A stretch of DNA of 64,000 nucleotides, from NCBI RefSeq assembly GCF_015706575.1, contig NW_024037062.1:7436811-7500810 (forward strand). Direction: 5' to 3'. The stretch's first letter is position 1; every line of letters begins with the position of its first letter. Both the position numbers and the translations under genes were made by a program. Origin of the DNA: Patiria miniata. Lineage: Eukaryota > Echinodermata > Asteroidea > Valvatida > Asterinidae. The notes beneath the pieces are model-generated. The model saw nothing but the letters and a program-made list of their open reading frames with translations. It was not told where the DNA came from and did not search any database. Of the stretch, positions 1 to 12,800 are shown piece by piece.

Positions 1-691
1 ATGTAATGGACTAATCAGAAGATGGAAAACGGATGTCGTTTTGGGAAAAAAAGATTCGCTGGCCACCCCTAAAAGAACCCAACCCTTAAATTCAAACCCT
101 GTAAGTTGTCTGAAGGTCTTTCTAGCTTAACGGTCTAAACTTGCAATCTTCGTGTGCCTTATCGGTCGCGTGTTCAAATGTACCAAAATGTGAAGTCGGT
201 TTTGGTTTTCCATGTAGCCTGGTGTTCATTTTGAAAATTCCCCATAAATGGCATTCAAAACTTTTCCTTTTATCGTTGGAGAAGTTACTAAGTAAGTTCC
301 CATAATCTGGAACCGGTTCCTGACATCAGCGTTCGGGTACTCGGGTACCCGGTTCTGATGCACACCCTTAACGTCTATAAACATTTCACATTTTTGTGGC
401 TCAAGTTAAAAAGCTTCATATTTAGACTTCAAATACGAGCGACTATCATGTTTTTTTCCTCTTTAAAAACCCAATTAGAAAACATCGACTTGGGGTATGT
501 TTTTGTCCTTAATAAAGTCCTTCACCTTTAACGTCTTTTGTATAGGATTCGTAGCTTTTTGGAGCTTTTGAAGTTTTCACTGTTGTGTTTAACCCCAGAA
601 CATGCAGAAAGTGTAAATTCTCTCGCTTTGGAATTCAGCCATTGGTTTACAAGCTTTTTGTGCCGAAAAACAAATCCTTTGTAACAAACAG
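1..691 (+). other. Upstream intron sequence with no recognised feature
   Basis: This AT-rich stretch precedes the first exon seen. I searched it for an A-type saposin exon (C-x2-C followed by N-x-T and a donor) and for a signal-peptide exon and found neither. It is most likely intron. Confidence 0.5.
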
Positions 692-811
692 GAGTATGTG
701 CAGTATGAGGCGGCATTATTCTGCTTGTTTGAACACCACTCGCAGGCTGAGTGTGAAAAGTTTATCGGCAACTATGTGGGCAAATTTACCCAATTTGTCA
801 ATTCCCAACTG
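692..811 (+). CDS. Exon 1: module 1 B exon, first copy
   Basis: Forty codons in phase 0, between acceptor aacaaacag and donor gtgagc. The peptide starts EYVQYEAALFC and carries C3 and C4 nine residues apart (FC-LFEHHSQAE-C), then an amphipathic stretch ending FVNSQL, as expected of saposin helices 2-4. The A exon that should precede it lies outside the window. No C exon follows before the next B exon at 2204, which has the same length, phase and cysteine spacing. The two may therefore be alternatives. Confidence 0.78.
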
Positions 812-3800
812 GTGAGCGTCTGTCAAGTCCAATTTACATGGCTTGCAGCAAAACCATCACCCTGCTCAAAAACAACAAACAAACAGACACCATCACATTG
901 ACCTAGCAGTGCTTACTACGGCCAAGTTCGGGCAAGGACCATTAGTCGACTAATGGTTGATTTGTGACGTACCTTACGCCTGCGCACTGATAGCAACGTG
1001 CGAACGTCTCTAGTCAAACGCTGGTCAAAATGTCATGGCAAAACTTCTGGATCCTGGCTCTCTGCTAGTGTTATGAATGCGCACGGCTATTGGTTACCAG
1101 CGAAGCAACCAACCCCAGTAGGCTGGTTCCAAATAGTCGACTAGCGTAGTCAACCACCGTCGACTAGACAGAGTTCGGGCAAACGTTAGTTAACCATTGG
1201 TCAACTATAGTCCTTGCGCGAACTTGGCCTAAAATGGCTGAATAAATCCCCGTCATCTGATTGGTGGGCCGATGATCACATGTACAGGGTGAGTCTAAAA
1301 AAAAAAAACCAACCAAATAGCAGAACCAATTTTTGTTAATGAAGTTCTGCATGTAGCACTATCAAAATCTAGGATTTGAAAGCCCATTTCACAAGTTTTC
1401 TTGCCGTTCAAGAATCATTTAAATCACTCTTGTACTTACGTAAGTTACAGGACGTTAAACACAAGCACTATTTTAAAGTTCTCTCCACGAATCACAAAAA
1501 AAGTTTAATTTTTTTTTCAGCAAAACGAAAACAATTCACGTAGGGATGTGTGTGAATTGTTTTTGTTTTTCGGAAAGAACACGCACCTTTTCTGTGATCC
1601 GTGGACAGAACTTCACAACGGTGGTTGTGTTTTACAATTCTGTAACTTGAAAAGTACATAAGTGATTTGATTGATTCTTGTACTCAAAAAAAGCTTATTA
1701 ATTGGGCTTTCATATCCTAGATTTTGAAAGTGCTACATGCAGAACGTTACTAAAACAATGGTCCCGACTTTTTTTCTTTTTTTTTACTCACCCTGTATGC
1801 TGTGATTTCCTTGAACACCACTACAGTACATGTACATCTGAAGCAGGTTATTAAAAACCAACCTGTCTAAATTTCAGCTCAGTAGATATCATACTTTTTG
1901 AGAAAATTGCGAAAATGTGTCCTCATTTTCTTGACCCCAGAGCAAGGTTTTTGTTGAGAACCCTCTGTTCCAAAATGTTCAATACGTTTTGAATTGCGCC
2001 CTCTTGTGGTACATGATCCCCAGTTTGTCACTTGGGAAATTTTACTCTCATTCATAGATGTAACCAATTGCAAACTAAACTAAATTCAGTCAATTCGGGG
2101 CACTATTTGAAAAAAAAGTCTTTTTTCTCCTTATTTTGTCCGTTTTAGTTTTGAATGTTTGGAAATGGTGTCTGTTACTTTAAAAATTCCCTTGACATAA
2201 CAGAAGACAGTGCAGACGGAAGCATCATTGTTCTGCAGATATGAAGGCCACTCAACGGCCGAGTGCGAACAGTTTGTCAACCAATATGTGGGCAAATTTG
2301 TCCAATTTGTAACTTCCCAGCTGGTGAGAGCCTGTCAAGTCATATTTACATGGCTTGCAGCAACAGCATCCCCCCCCCCACCAACTCCCCGCATCCCAAT
2401 TTCACAATTCACATTAATCCTAGCAGTGTTATTTGCTTATACAGGGCGAGACAACAAAAAAAGAAACCCAAATGGCAGGACCGATTTTTGCATGAAGTTT
2501 TACCTGTTGGACTTTTAAAATCTAGGACATGGAAGCCTAGTCATTAAGCTTTCTTTTAGCACAAGAATCATTCAGATCACTCATGTAATTTTCAAGTTAC
2601 GGAATTTTGAACACAAACTCTGTTTTAAAGTTCTGTCCACGGATCACAAAGTGTAAGTGTTCTTTCAGCAAAACGAAAACAATTCACACACATCCCTACA
2701 TGTATGTGAACTGTTTTCATTTTGCTGAAAGAACTCTTACTTGTTTGTGATCCGTGGACAGAAGGCTTTCTTTTAGTTTAAGAATCATTTAAATCACTCA
2801 TATAAGTTTCAACTTACGGAATTTTAAACACAACCACCATTTTAAAGTTCTGTCCATGGATCACAAATAGGTAAGTGTTCTTTCAGCAAAATGAAAAACA
2901 AGTCAAATGGGGATGTGTTGAATTATTTCTGTTTCGCTGAAAGAATGCACACTTTTATAGTGATCCGTGGACAGAAGTTTAAAACGGTGGTTGTGTTTAA
3001 AATTCCGTGTTTAAAATTGAAAGGTACATGAGTGATTTGAATAATTCTTGTACTGAGAGAAAGCTTAATGACTGGGCTTTCATATCCTAGATTTTGAAAG
3101 TGCTATAGGCAAAGCTTTATTCAAAATTGGTCCTGCCATTAGGGTTTTATCTGTTTTTACTCACCCTATATATTGTAAAAAAATGTTTGTTTGGAGCAGG
3201 TTGCAATTTTATCTGCTTTTCAAGAATTACTGCATCATAAATTGATCCCTTTAAAAGCAAAAAGCACACATCCTTTTGGCTTATTCAGTTATATATCAAA
3301 TTGTCATAGTTTCAGCGTACAGCTTCAATTGACCAATTCATTTTATACAACGCCTGAATGAATCCCCATCATCTGATTGGTCAGTCATTGGTCACATGTC
3401 ATCAATTTTTTTCGTCCCATGCACGGCGTGGCCACACCACAAAAATAGAAGTTTGGCAGACAATACGCGAGAATCTCCGTTTGTTCTCCGAAGAAAATTC
3501 CGGAACTCCAAATGCTGACACAGCTAACACAAAGAAGCAAAAAAATCTGAACTTATCGATAACAGTATTTAAAATACATATATAATGGATATGAAAGTTC
3601 TGAACTTAGTTGTGGAATAGTTTTAGACCGAGCTAAATTGAGTATGCTGGCTAGTTCTGAACTTGTCGAACAGTTTTGAATAAATCGGATATTGGAAGGG
3701 ACCACCAGTTTGTCTGAAAAAGTAGAACATTAATGTAAGTACCAGTTCACAAGTCAACCAATCAGATGACAATTAAGGATGTATTCAGGCGTTATTTAAA

Positions 3801-6800
3801 ACAAATAATGAATGTTTTGCATTCGTGCAATGGAAAGAATAATTTCATTCGGTGACAGACAAATGTCCCATTCCAGTCGTCTTCGCCTTTTGGAATGGAA
3901 CAGTCATCGGTTATCTCATGAAATTATTTTAACCATTGCACTCACAAACATTGTATACCACTCAGTTTCACCTTATGGAATGGAACATTCCATCTGTCAC
4001 TATATGAATATGAAAATATTCTTACCATTGCAAACACAAACGTGTAAAGCCATGCCACTTTGCGCCTTATGGAATGAAACATTCCATCTGTCACCATATG
4101 AATATGAAAATATTCTTACCATTGCATTCATAATAAAACGTGTAAAGCCATACCACTTTGCTTGTTGGCTTCATACATGCACCTCTTCAGTGCCACACTG
4201 CATGCTGCCGCAAACATCATACGCACCTGCACGCATGTCAGATTTTTGTGCACGCGTGCCAGACATTAAGCACGGCTTTGATTGGTCAAAGTGTTGTGGG
4301 TTGGGCTTAGTGGATTGGCGTATTGACCATGTGCCCTGTGACTTCATGCCGACAGGCAACAGCTGGGCAACCCAAACACTTTTTGCATGTTATTTGGCCC
4401 ACATTAAAGAGTTTATGTGAACACTTTATTACGCACTGAACGATATACATGCATTGGAAAAGAGAACCATTTGCTGAAAGATGGCATACACGTGACCACA
4501 AGATTTTGCAAACGAATGTCACATGGTATACAGGGTGAGTTAAAAAAAAATGAAACCCAAATGTCGAGACTATTGAAGTTCTGCAGGTAGCACTATCAAA
4601 ATCTAGGATATAAAAGCCCAATTCATCAGCTTTTTTTTTAGTACAAGAATCATTCAAATCACTCATGTACTTTTCAAGTTTAAACACGGAATTTTAAACA
4701 CAACCACCGTTTTAAACTTTTGTCCACGGATCACTAAAAAAGTGTGCATTCTTTCAGCGAAACAGAAATAATTCAACACATCCCCATTTGGCCTGTTTTT
4801 CGTTTTGCTGAAAGAACACTTACCTATTTGTGATCCATGGACAGAACTTTAAAATGGTGGTTGTGTTTAAAATTCCGTAAGTTGAAACTTATATGAGTGA
4901 TTTAAATGATTCTTGAACTAAAAGAAAGCTTATTAATTGGGCTTTCATATCCTAGATTTTGAAAGTGCCACATGCAGAACTTCACTCAAACAATAGTCCC
5001 AATATTTGGGTTTCGTTTTTTGTTTTTTTTATACTCACCCTTTATTGTCTTCATAGGATGGAACAGCTTGTTGATTCTTTTCGAGCAGATTTCTTTGGTG
5101 CTACCAGTAATTACTTCATGATTGTTCTTAATTTATTTCTTCTTGTGCTTTCTAGAAAGAACCTGTTTGGTGTGAGATCATCCAGGTGTGTACGCCCAGC
5201 CAAGACTTCAGCGCAGTCAGCAAGCCACAAGCCATGTCTCGACTCATGCAGGTAACATGAATGAATCGTCTACTTTGGACAATTTGAATTGAACATTGAC
5301 ACTAACCTTCACAAATCCTCCAAAAACCTTGTTTTCAAAATGGAGGATTTTGCAGGATTGAGGCTACATGGCAAAGGTGTGTTCGTTGATTTTGGAGAAT
5401 GCACTGCGTCCAAGTCTTAGGCCTAGATTATGCTTGATATCCTCCGCACTGCTCCAGGATGTCACTGGCTCTGCCTCTAATCAAATAAGGTTTTGCCCTT
5501 CACCGACGTATAAACACTGTATACGCAGTGTGTTACCTCCCGAGTGAAAGTTGGGAAAAATCACTCAGGTGGGACTCGATTTTTTTCGCCAACTTTCACT
5601 TGGGAGGTAACACACTGAGTATACAGTGTTTATATGTCGGTGAACGGCAAAACCTAATTTGATTTACATCACCCCGAAGCAAAATTCCATCTTATGAATA
5701 GTTAATGTGGTACCCGCTGCTATGTACATCAGATTCGAACCAGCCAAACGATCCCGTTAGCTCGGTGGTCGAGTGGTAAGACATCTGCACTAGAAAGCAG
5801 GAGGTCGTGGGTTCAAGTTCCACCCGAGTGATTTTTTCCAACTTTCACTCGGGAGGTAACACACTGATTATACAGTGTTTATACGTCGGTAAAGGGCAAA
5901 ACCTAATTTGATTTACATCACCCTGACGCAAAATTCCATCTTATGAATATTGACAGTGATTGCTGGAGGATTTTGCAGGATTGAGGCAGTGGTCACCCCT
6001 CCAAGGACCACATTCAAGAAATAACAGCATTTTCAAGGATTGAGGCTGTGTGCAATTTCTATCTGTAGGCATTTAGAGGATTTTACAGGATTGAAGCTAC
6101 ATCCTAGAAAAAATATCTAGGGAGTTACTAGTTGGGTTGACTACAGATCAGTATTACTGCTATTTCTGCTATACAATAAAGTGCAAAAGGTGTACAGGCA
6201 TTACATTCACTGTGTGGACTTCCGAACAAAAGATGTCCACATAAACCAGTTTTCAGATACGATGTGTGGACTTGCCCACGTCCACACAAGATTTCCCCTC
6301 TCTGGAAAACAGGTTTAGAGGCATTTTTGGGTGAGATTTATCAGACGCAAAATGATGAGAAACACTCAAGGGAATCATAGTAAAAAAAAAAAGGGTTGAA
6401 AGAGTTTTCACAGTGTGAGTAAAATGGGTTTTTTTTCGCAGGTTTTTCTTAACTACACGAAAACAAAGGAATTTCCACACTAGGTACATGTACATGTATG
6501 TAATATAAACATGGGTGTGCTCATGGTTTGTTCATGTGTCAATTGTCCGTGATTTGATTGCCTGCGAAGTGGGCAATCGCCCACATAGCAGGCATTAGAC
6601 TGCAAAGCAGGCAAGGCGGCAGGCCACATACCTCTGTGATGTGGGTGAGGCAAAGCGTCGTTTAAAGATATTTACAAGAGCAGGGTTTGAACCTGCGAAT
6701 TTATGGTTTCTGACTAGCGCCCCTTGATCAAACGTGTTGACCAAATGGGGCGCTGTGGTCCAGTGGTTACGGTGTTCGACTTGTGTGCCGTGGTACATGG

Positions 6801-9800
6801 GTTCGAGTCCTGACGAGGAACATGGTGCTTGTGCTCTTGAGCAGAGCACTTTACCATTATTGCTTCGTCCTTCGGATGGGACGTAAAGCCGTAGGTCCCG
6901 TGTGTTGTGTAATGCACATTAAAGAACCCAGTAACACTTATCGCTAAGAGAAGGGGTTTAACCCGGTGTTTCTGGCAGCGGCTGCAATATGCGCCGCAGC
7001 ACCTTGTAAACCCTTTAATTTATAAAGGGTCTCATATTTCTAATAAACTTCATTTACCTGTCTTTAAAAATAGACATATAATTACCAACGCCTTGAGTAC
7101 CGAGGTAGATACGTGTGCTCCAGTCAATTTCTTTGTTCAACTTCTGGAAATTAGTAGAGTTTAGAAAGTGACACGAGGTTAAAAGTGCGATAAAGTTAGC
7201 AAAATCAGGGGAATTATGAGGAAAGTAAAAGCAACACGCTTTTTTTTTTCAGGAAGAAAATGGTGTTAATATAATAAACAGAAGTTTGTACATAGCTTCT
7301 ATACGATGTGATATAGGTCAAAACAAAAAGTGTAACCCAAAAAAGAAAACACATCCAGATAAGTTGAAATAGTGAGATTTAAAGAGACTTTAGTCTAAAA
7401 GTTCTGTAAAGTTTTCAGATTTTAATTACATACTTGACATATCCTGAATAATCATAGAAGTTTTTCACATTTAAATGTTAAAGGATAATTTGTTTTTCAT
7501 GCATTGTTTTGGTTCCCTATGATTCCCTCAAAATCCAAAGAAGAATGTTAAAAAAAACCTAACCTATTGCAGTTGAAGCTCAGTGGGTATTACACTTTCT
7601 GTGAAAACAGTGAAAAACCATGCTCGGCCTTTTGTCACGAAACACTATTTGGTCAATGGCTTTCTTCCTTTTTAAAAAAAATCTGTCCATTGACTGATCG
7701 TTGGAAGTTGCCTACATTTCTTGATTTCTTCTAAATAACAGCAAGCCAGACGGACTAATTTCACAGGGTGTTTAGAACCAGTACGATCTTTAATCCAAGT
7801 ATCTTTTTGACAACAATTTGGGAGGTTACTTTTGGGATCAGTACAAATGATCCTACAAATTATGCCTTTAAATACTCAATGGAGATATGCCACTGTTTAT
7901 TTTCCGCTGCAAAATTGGAAATTTATTGTCCAGTTTTATTTTCTTCCTGTCACAAAGGATCCTCCCTCTAACGGTGACACCTGCAAGGAATGCAAGGCAA
8001 TATTCTCAGACTTGCAAGACATCCTGAACAACGAAACTGTGCAGGTGGGTGTTAACGATTGAACTGATCATCAACAATTAGGTTTTTGAGGTTTAATCTG
8101 TATGTTCCTTTTACCACCTCAAAATACCCTGCCTGTCCCTTCCTGTACTGCCCTAATCTGCCACTCCCTGTACCGCCACAAACCACCCTGCATGTTACTC
8201 CTTGTACTGCCCCAAACCACCCTGCCTGTTACTCCCGGTACATGCCCCAAACCACCCTGCCTGTTGCTCCCTGTACTGCCCAAAACTGCCCTGCCTGTTA
8301 CTCCCTGTACTGCCCCAAACCACCCTGCCTGTTACTCCCTGTACTGCCCCAAACTACCCTGCCTGTTACTCCCTGTACTGCCCGAAACCACCCTGCCTGT
8401 TACTCCCTGTACTGACCCAAACCACCCTGCCTGTTACTCCCTGTACGGCCCGATCCACCCTGCCTGTTACTCCCTGTACTGCCCCAAACTGCCCTGCCTG
8501 TTACTCCCTGTACTGCCCTAAACCACCCTGCCTGTTACTCCCTGTACTGCCCGAAACCACCCTGCCTGTTACTCCCTGTACTGCCCCAAACCACCCTGCC
8601 TGTTACTCCCTGTACTGCCCCAAACTACCCTGCCTGTTACTCCCTGTACTGCCCCAAACCACCCTGCTTGTTACTCCCTGTACTGCCCCAAACCACCCTG
8701 CCTGTTACTCCCTGTACTGCCCCAAACCACCCTGCCTGTTACTCCCTGTACTGCCCCAAACTACCCTGCCTGTTACTCCCTGTACTGCCCCAAACCACCC
8801 TGCTTGTTACTCCCTGTACTGCTCCAAACCACCCTGCCTGTTACTCCCTGTACTGCCCCTAACCACCCTGGCAGTTACTCCCTGTACTGCCCCAAACCAC
8901 CCTGCCTGTTACTCCGTGTACTGCCCGAAACCACCCTGCCTGTTACTCCCTGTACTGCCCCAAACCACCCTGCCTGTTACTACCTGTACTGCCCCAAACC
9001 ACCCTGCCTGTTACTCCCTGTACTGCCCCAAACCACCCTGCCTGTTACTCCCTGTACTGCCCCAACCACCCTGCCTGTTACTCCCTGTACTGCCCCAAAC
9101 CACCCTGCCTGTTACTCCCTGTACTGCCCCAAACCACCCTGCCTGTTACTCCCTGTGCTGCCCCAAACCACCCTGCCTGTTACTCCCTGTGCTGCCCCAA
9201 ACCACCCTGCCTGTTACTCCCTGTACTGCCCAAACCACCCTGCCTGTTACTCCCTGTACTGCCCCTAACCACCCTGCCTGTTACTCCCTGTACTGCCCCT
9301 AACCACCTTGCCTGTTACTCCCTGTATTGCCCAAACCACCCAGCCTGTTATTCCCTGTATTGCCCAAACCACCCTGCCTGTTGCTCCCTGTACTGCCCTA
9401 AACCACCCTGCCTCTTACTCCCTGTACGGCCCGATCCACCCTGCCTGTTACTCCCTGTACTGCCCCTAACCACCCTGGCAGTTACTCCCTGTACTGCCCC
9501 AAACCACCCTGCCTCTTACTCCCTGTACAGCCCGACCCACCCTGCCTGTTACTCCCTGTACTGCCCCTAACCACCCTGGCAGTTACTCCCTGTACTGCCC
9601 CAAACCACCCTGCCTGTTACTCCCTGTACTGCCCCAAACCACCCTGCCTGTTACTCCCTGTACTGCCCCAAACCACCCTGCCTGTTACTACCTGTACTGC
9701 CCCAATCCACCCTGCCTGTTACTCCCTGTACTGCCCCAAACCACCCTGCCCGTTACTCCCTGTACTGCCCAAACCACCCTGCCTGTTACTCCCTGTACTG

Positions 9801-12800
9801 CCCCAAACCACCCTGGCAGTTACTCCCTGTACTGCCCCAAACCACCCTGCCTGTTACTCCCTGTACTGCCCCAAACCATCCTGCCTGTTACTCCCTGTGC
9901 TGCCCCAAACCACCCTGCCTGTTACTCCTTGTACTGCCCAAACCACCCTGCCTGTTACTCCCTGTACTGCCCCTAACCACCCTGCCTGTTACTCCCTGTA
10001 CTGCCCAAACCACCCTGCATGTTACTCCCTGTACTGCCCCAAACCACCCTGGCAGTTACTCCCTGTACTGCCCCAAACCACCCTGCCTGTTACTCCCTGT
10101 ACTGCCCCTAACCACCCTGCCTGTTACTCCCTGTACTGCCCCAAACCACCCTGCCTGTTACTCCCTGTACTGCCCAAACCACCCTGCCTGTTACTCCCTG
10201 TACTGCCCCAAACCACCCTGGCAGTTACTCCCTGTACTGCCCCAAACCACCCTGCCTGTTACTCCCTGTACTGCCCCAAACCACCCTGCCTGTTACTCCC
10301 TGTACTGCCCCAAACCACCCTGGCAGTTACTCCCTGTTCTGCCCCAAACCACCCTGCCTGTTACTCCCTGTGCTGCCCCAAACCACCCTGCCTGTTACTC
10401 CCTGTACTGCCCCAAACCACCCTGCCTGTTACTCCTTGTACTCCCCAAACCACCCTGCCTGTTACTCCCTGTACTGCCCCTAACCACCCTGCCTATTACT
10501 CCCTGTACTGCCCAAACCACCCTGCCTGTTACTCCCTGTACTGCCCCTAACCACCCTGCCTGTTACTCCCTGTACTGCCCCTAACCACCTTGCCTGTTAC
10601 TCCCTGTATTGCCCAAACCACCCAGCCTGTTATTCCCTGTATTGCCCAAACCACCCAGCCTGTTATTCCCTGTATTGCCCAAACCACCCTGCCTGTTACT
10701 CCCTGGGGTTTGGGTTCTCCTTTTTTGACTCACCCTGTAAAGTCTGCAATTCTTTTTACAACAACAAAACGTTTCATGTACACCAGGGTTTGCGATTTTG
10801 TGATTTTTTATTTAAAAAAAAAGAAGATTTATTTGATTTAAATCAGATTTTTTTAAATTTAAATCAGATTGTTTGATTTTTTTTGACTTTCAAAACATTG
10901 ATATGTCTAAAAATGTTTCTAAATCACTGTTACAAAAATCACTGATTTAAACCACTTTTTTGGTAAATCAGTGATTTAAATCAACGTGATTTAAATCAGC
11001 CAACCCTGATGTAAACGTTTCACTTTTACAATTTGAAATCTTGTTTGTAAACTTGTTTATGCTGTTGATTTCATTAACATTCTTTTATTGTTTTTGTCCT
11101 GTCTTTTTCCAGACACAATTGTTCTCCACCTTAACCAAGGTGTGTGTAGCCCTAGGCATAGCTCCGGATACATGTACTACAGACATCGGCGAGTTCGGAC
11201 CGCTAGTTTTACAAGAGCTGATTCCATTGCTGGTGAGAAATTTTTACTTTACAGCATGCAACTTTTCTCAGATCAGGTGATTTTTTTTATCAAAATGACT
11301 TACTTATCAAAATGGGGCGCTGTGGTCCAATGGTTACGGTGTTCGACTTGTGTGCTGTGGTACATAGGTTCGAATCCTGACCGTGGGAACATGGTGTTTG
11401 TGCTCTTGAGCAAGGCACTTTACCGTTATTGCTTCGTCCTTCGGATGGGACGTAAAGCCGTAGGTCCCGTGTGTTGTGTAATGCACGTTGAAGAACACAG
11501 TAACACTTGTCGCTAAGGGAAGAGGTTTGCCCCGGTGTTTCTGGCAGTAGCAGCAATTATGTGCCGCAGCATCTAGCAAAAAAAGGTGCTACATAATGGG
11601 TCTCATATGTTCATACACTTCATTTACCTGTCTTTGGTTGCATTCTCCCCCAGCGCTTTTTATCCTGGCAAAAGGCGCTATATAAATACAATGTGTTTTT
11701 TTTTCACACATTTATCACACAAGTTTCCTTGGTTTTAAACATTTGGCATAATATTTATTAAGATTGAAATATTTTCACATCTTTCTTTTCAACACTGATT
11801 TTTTTTTGGTATACAAGAACTAATGGGCAATTCCATGGTTACTGGCATGACACTTTTTTGCGTCCTTTTACATTTTGCGCGCTGCAGTCTTCGTACTAGT
11901 CGGACTATCTATCTCCTTGTGCATTTAAGGTTTGGTAAAAGATAAGAAACTAATAAACAAAATCTCTTTTGACATAAAAAAATGAACTTTTCTCTCTGCC
12001 TTAAAAACAAAAACTCACAATCCCACTTGCATTTTGCATGTAAAAAGCAAGCTGCTAATTAAAGCCATAATTTTTGTCCCCCAAATATTTTTTTTTCCTG
12101 ACAACAAAAATGCTCTCAACCATATTCCATCTTAGTGTACTCAAATGAAAGGTCTTGTTGTCCCCTTTCATTTGATACCACAATTGAGGTTGTGATGCTT
12201 GTAGTTCTGAAGATTTTGTAAGTTGTTCCAATTAGGTAAATGGGACAAACCTGTGTTCACGGGAACAGAGTGCCCATCTGCCCAAAGCGATTGGGCCAGA
12301 CTTGAGTCCATGAAATGCTGCTGTGGGGGGATCGCCACACCTCCTCCACAGCGAGTCTGTTACCTTCTCAGCATGGAATAATGCCGGTACCCATTTAACA
12401 CCTGGGTTGAGAGGAGTAATTGAGGTAAAGCGCCTCACTCAAGGGCACAACACGCATGGCCACGGCGGGGCTCGAACCCACAACCTCACGATCATGAATC
12501 CTGTGCTCCTCCGCTAGACCACACGTGCCCACATTTTGAATTGACGTACATGTAATTCTTCATTGAAATTGATCTTCTAATCAGTTTTCTCTCACACAGG
12601 ACGGCAGCACTATCTGCCCTCAGCAGGGTTTATGTGCAGCAGGCTCTCTCTACAAACTCGGCCGTGTTGTCTCATCCGTTCAGCAGGTATCTAAATATAC
12701 TCACAATAAAAGGACAAGACAAGACAAGCTTAGTAGAGCCGGTCCCAGTATGCACACAATTCTACTCAGTTGATTTGGAATGGCTATTCACTGGAAGGCT

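Noticed and set aside
812-2203. A C-type exon between exons 1 and 2
   Set aside because: I looked for C-x5-C with an acceptor and donor in phase 0. The only AG...GT candidate (near 1828-1846) has a stop and no cysteine pair.
3812-4420. 202-codon open frame
   Set aside because: It spans direct and inverted DNA repeats within the intron between exons 2 and 3 and shows no protein family feature.
5757-5831. Functional tRNA-Ser gene
   Set aside because: The acceptor stem is imperfect, the long variable arm is missing, and the sequence continues into a repeated SINE body.
8202-9302. 366-codon Cys/Pro-rich open frame, and similar frames at 9897-10550, 13991-14953 and 14182-14949
   Set aside because: They are translations of the 34-bp minisatellite inside introns. 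All three frames are open because the unit has no stop; there are no splice sites or start context.
8105-10706. CRISPR-like regular repeats
   Set aside because: Units are directly contiguous with no unique spacers, and the DNA is clearly eukaryotic.
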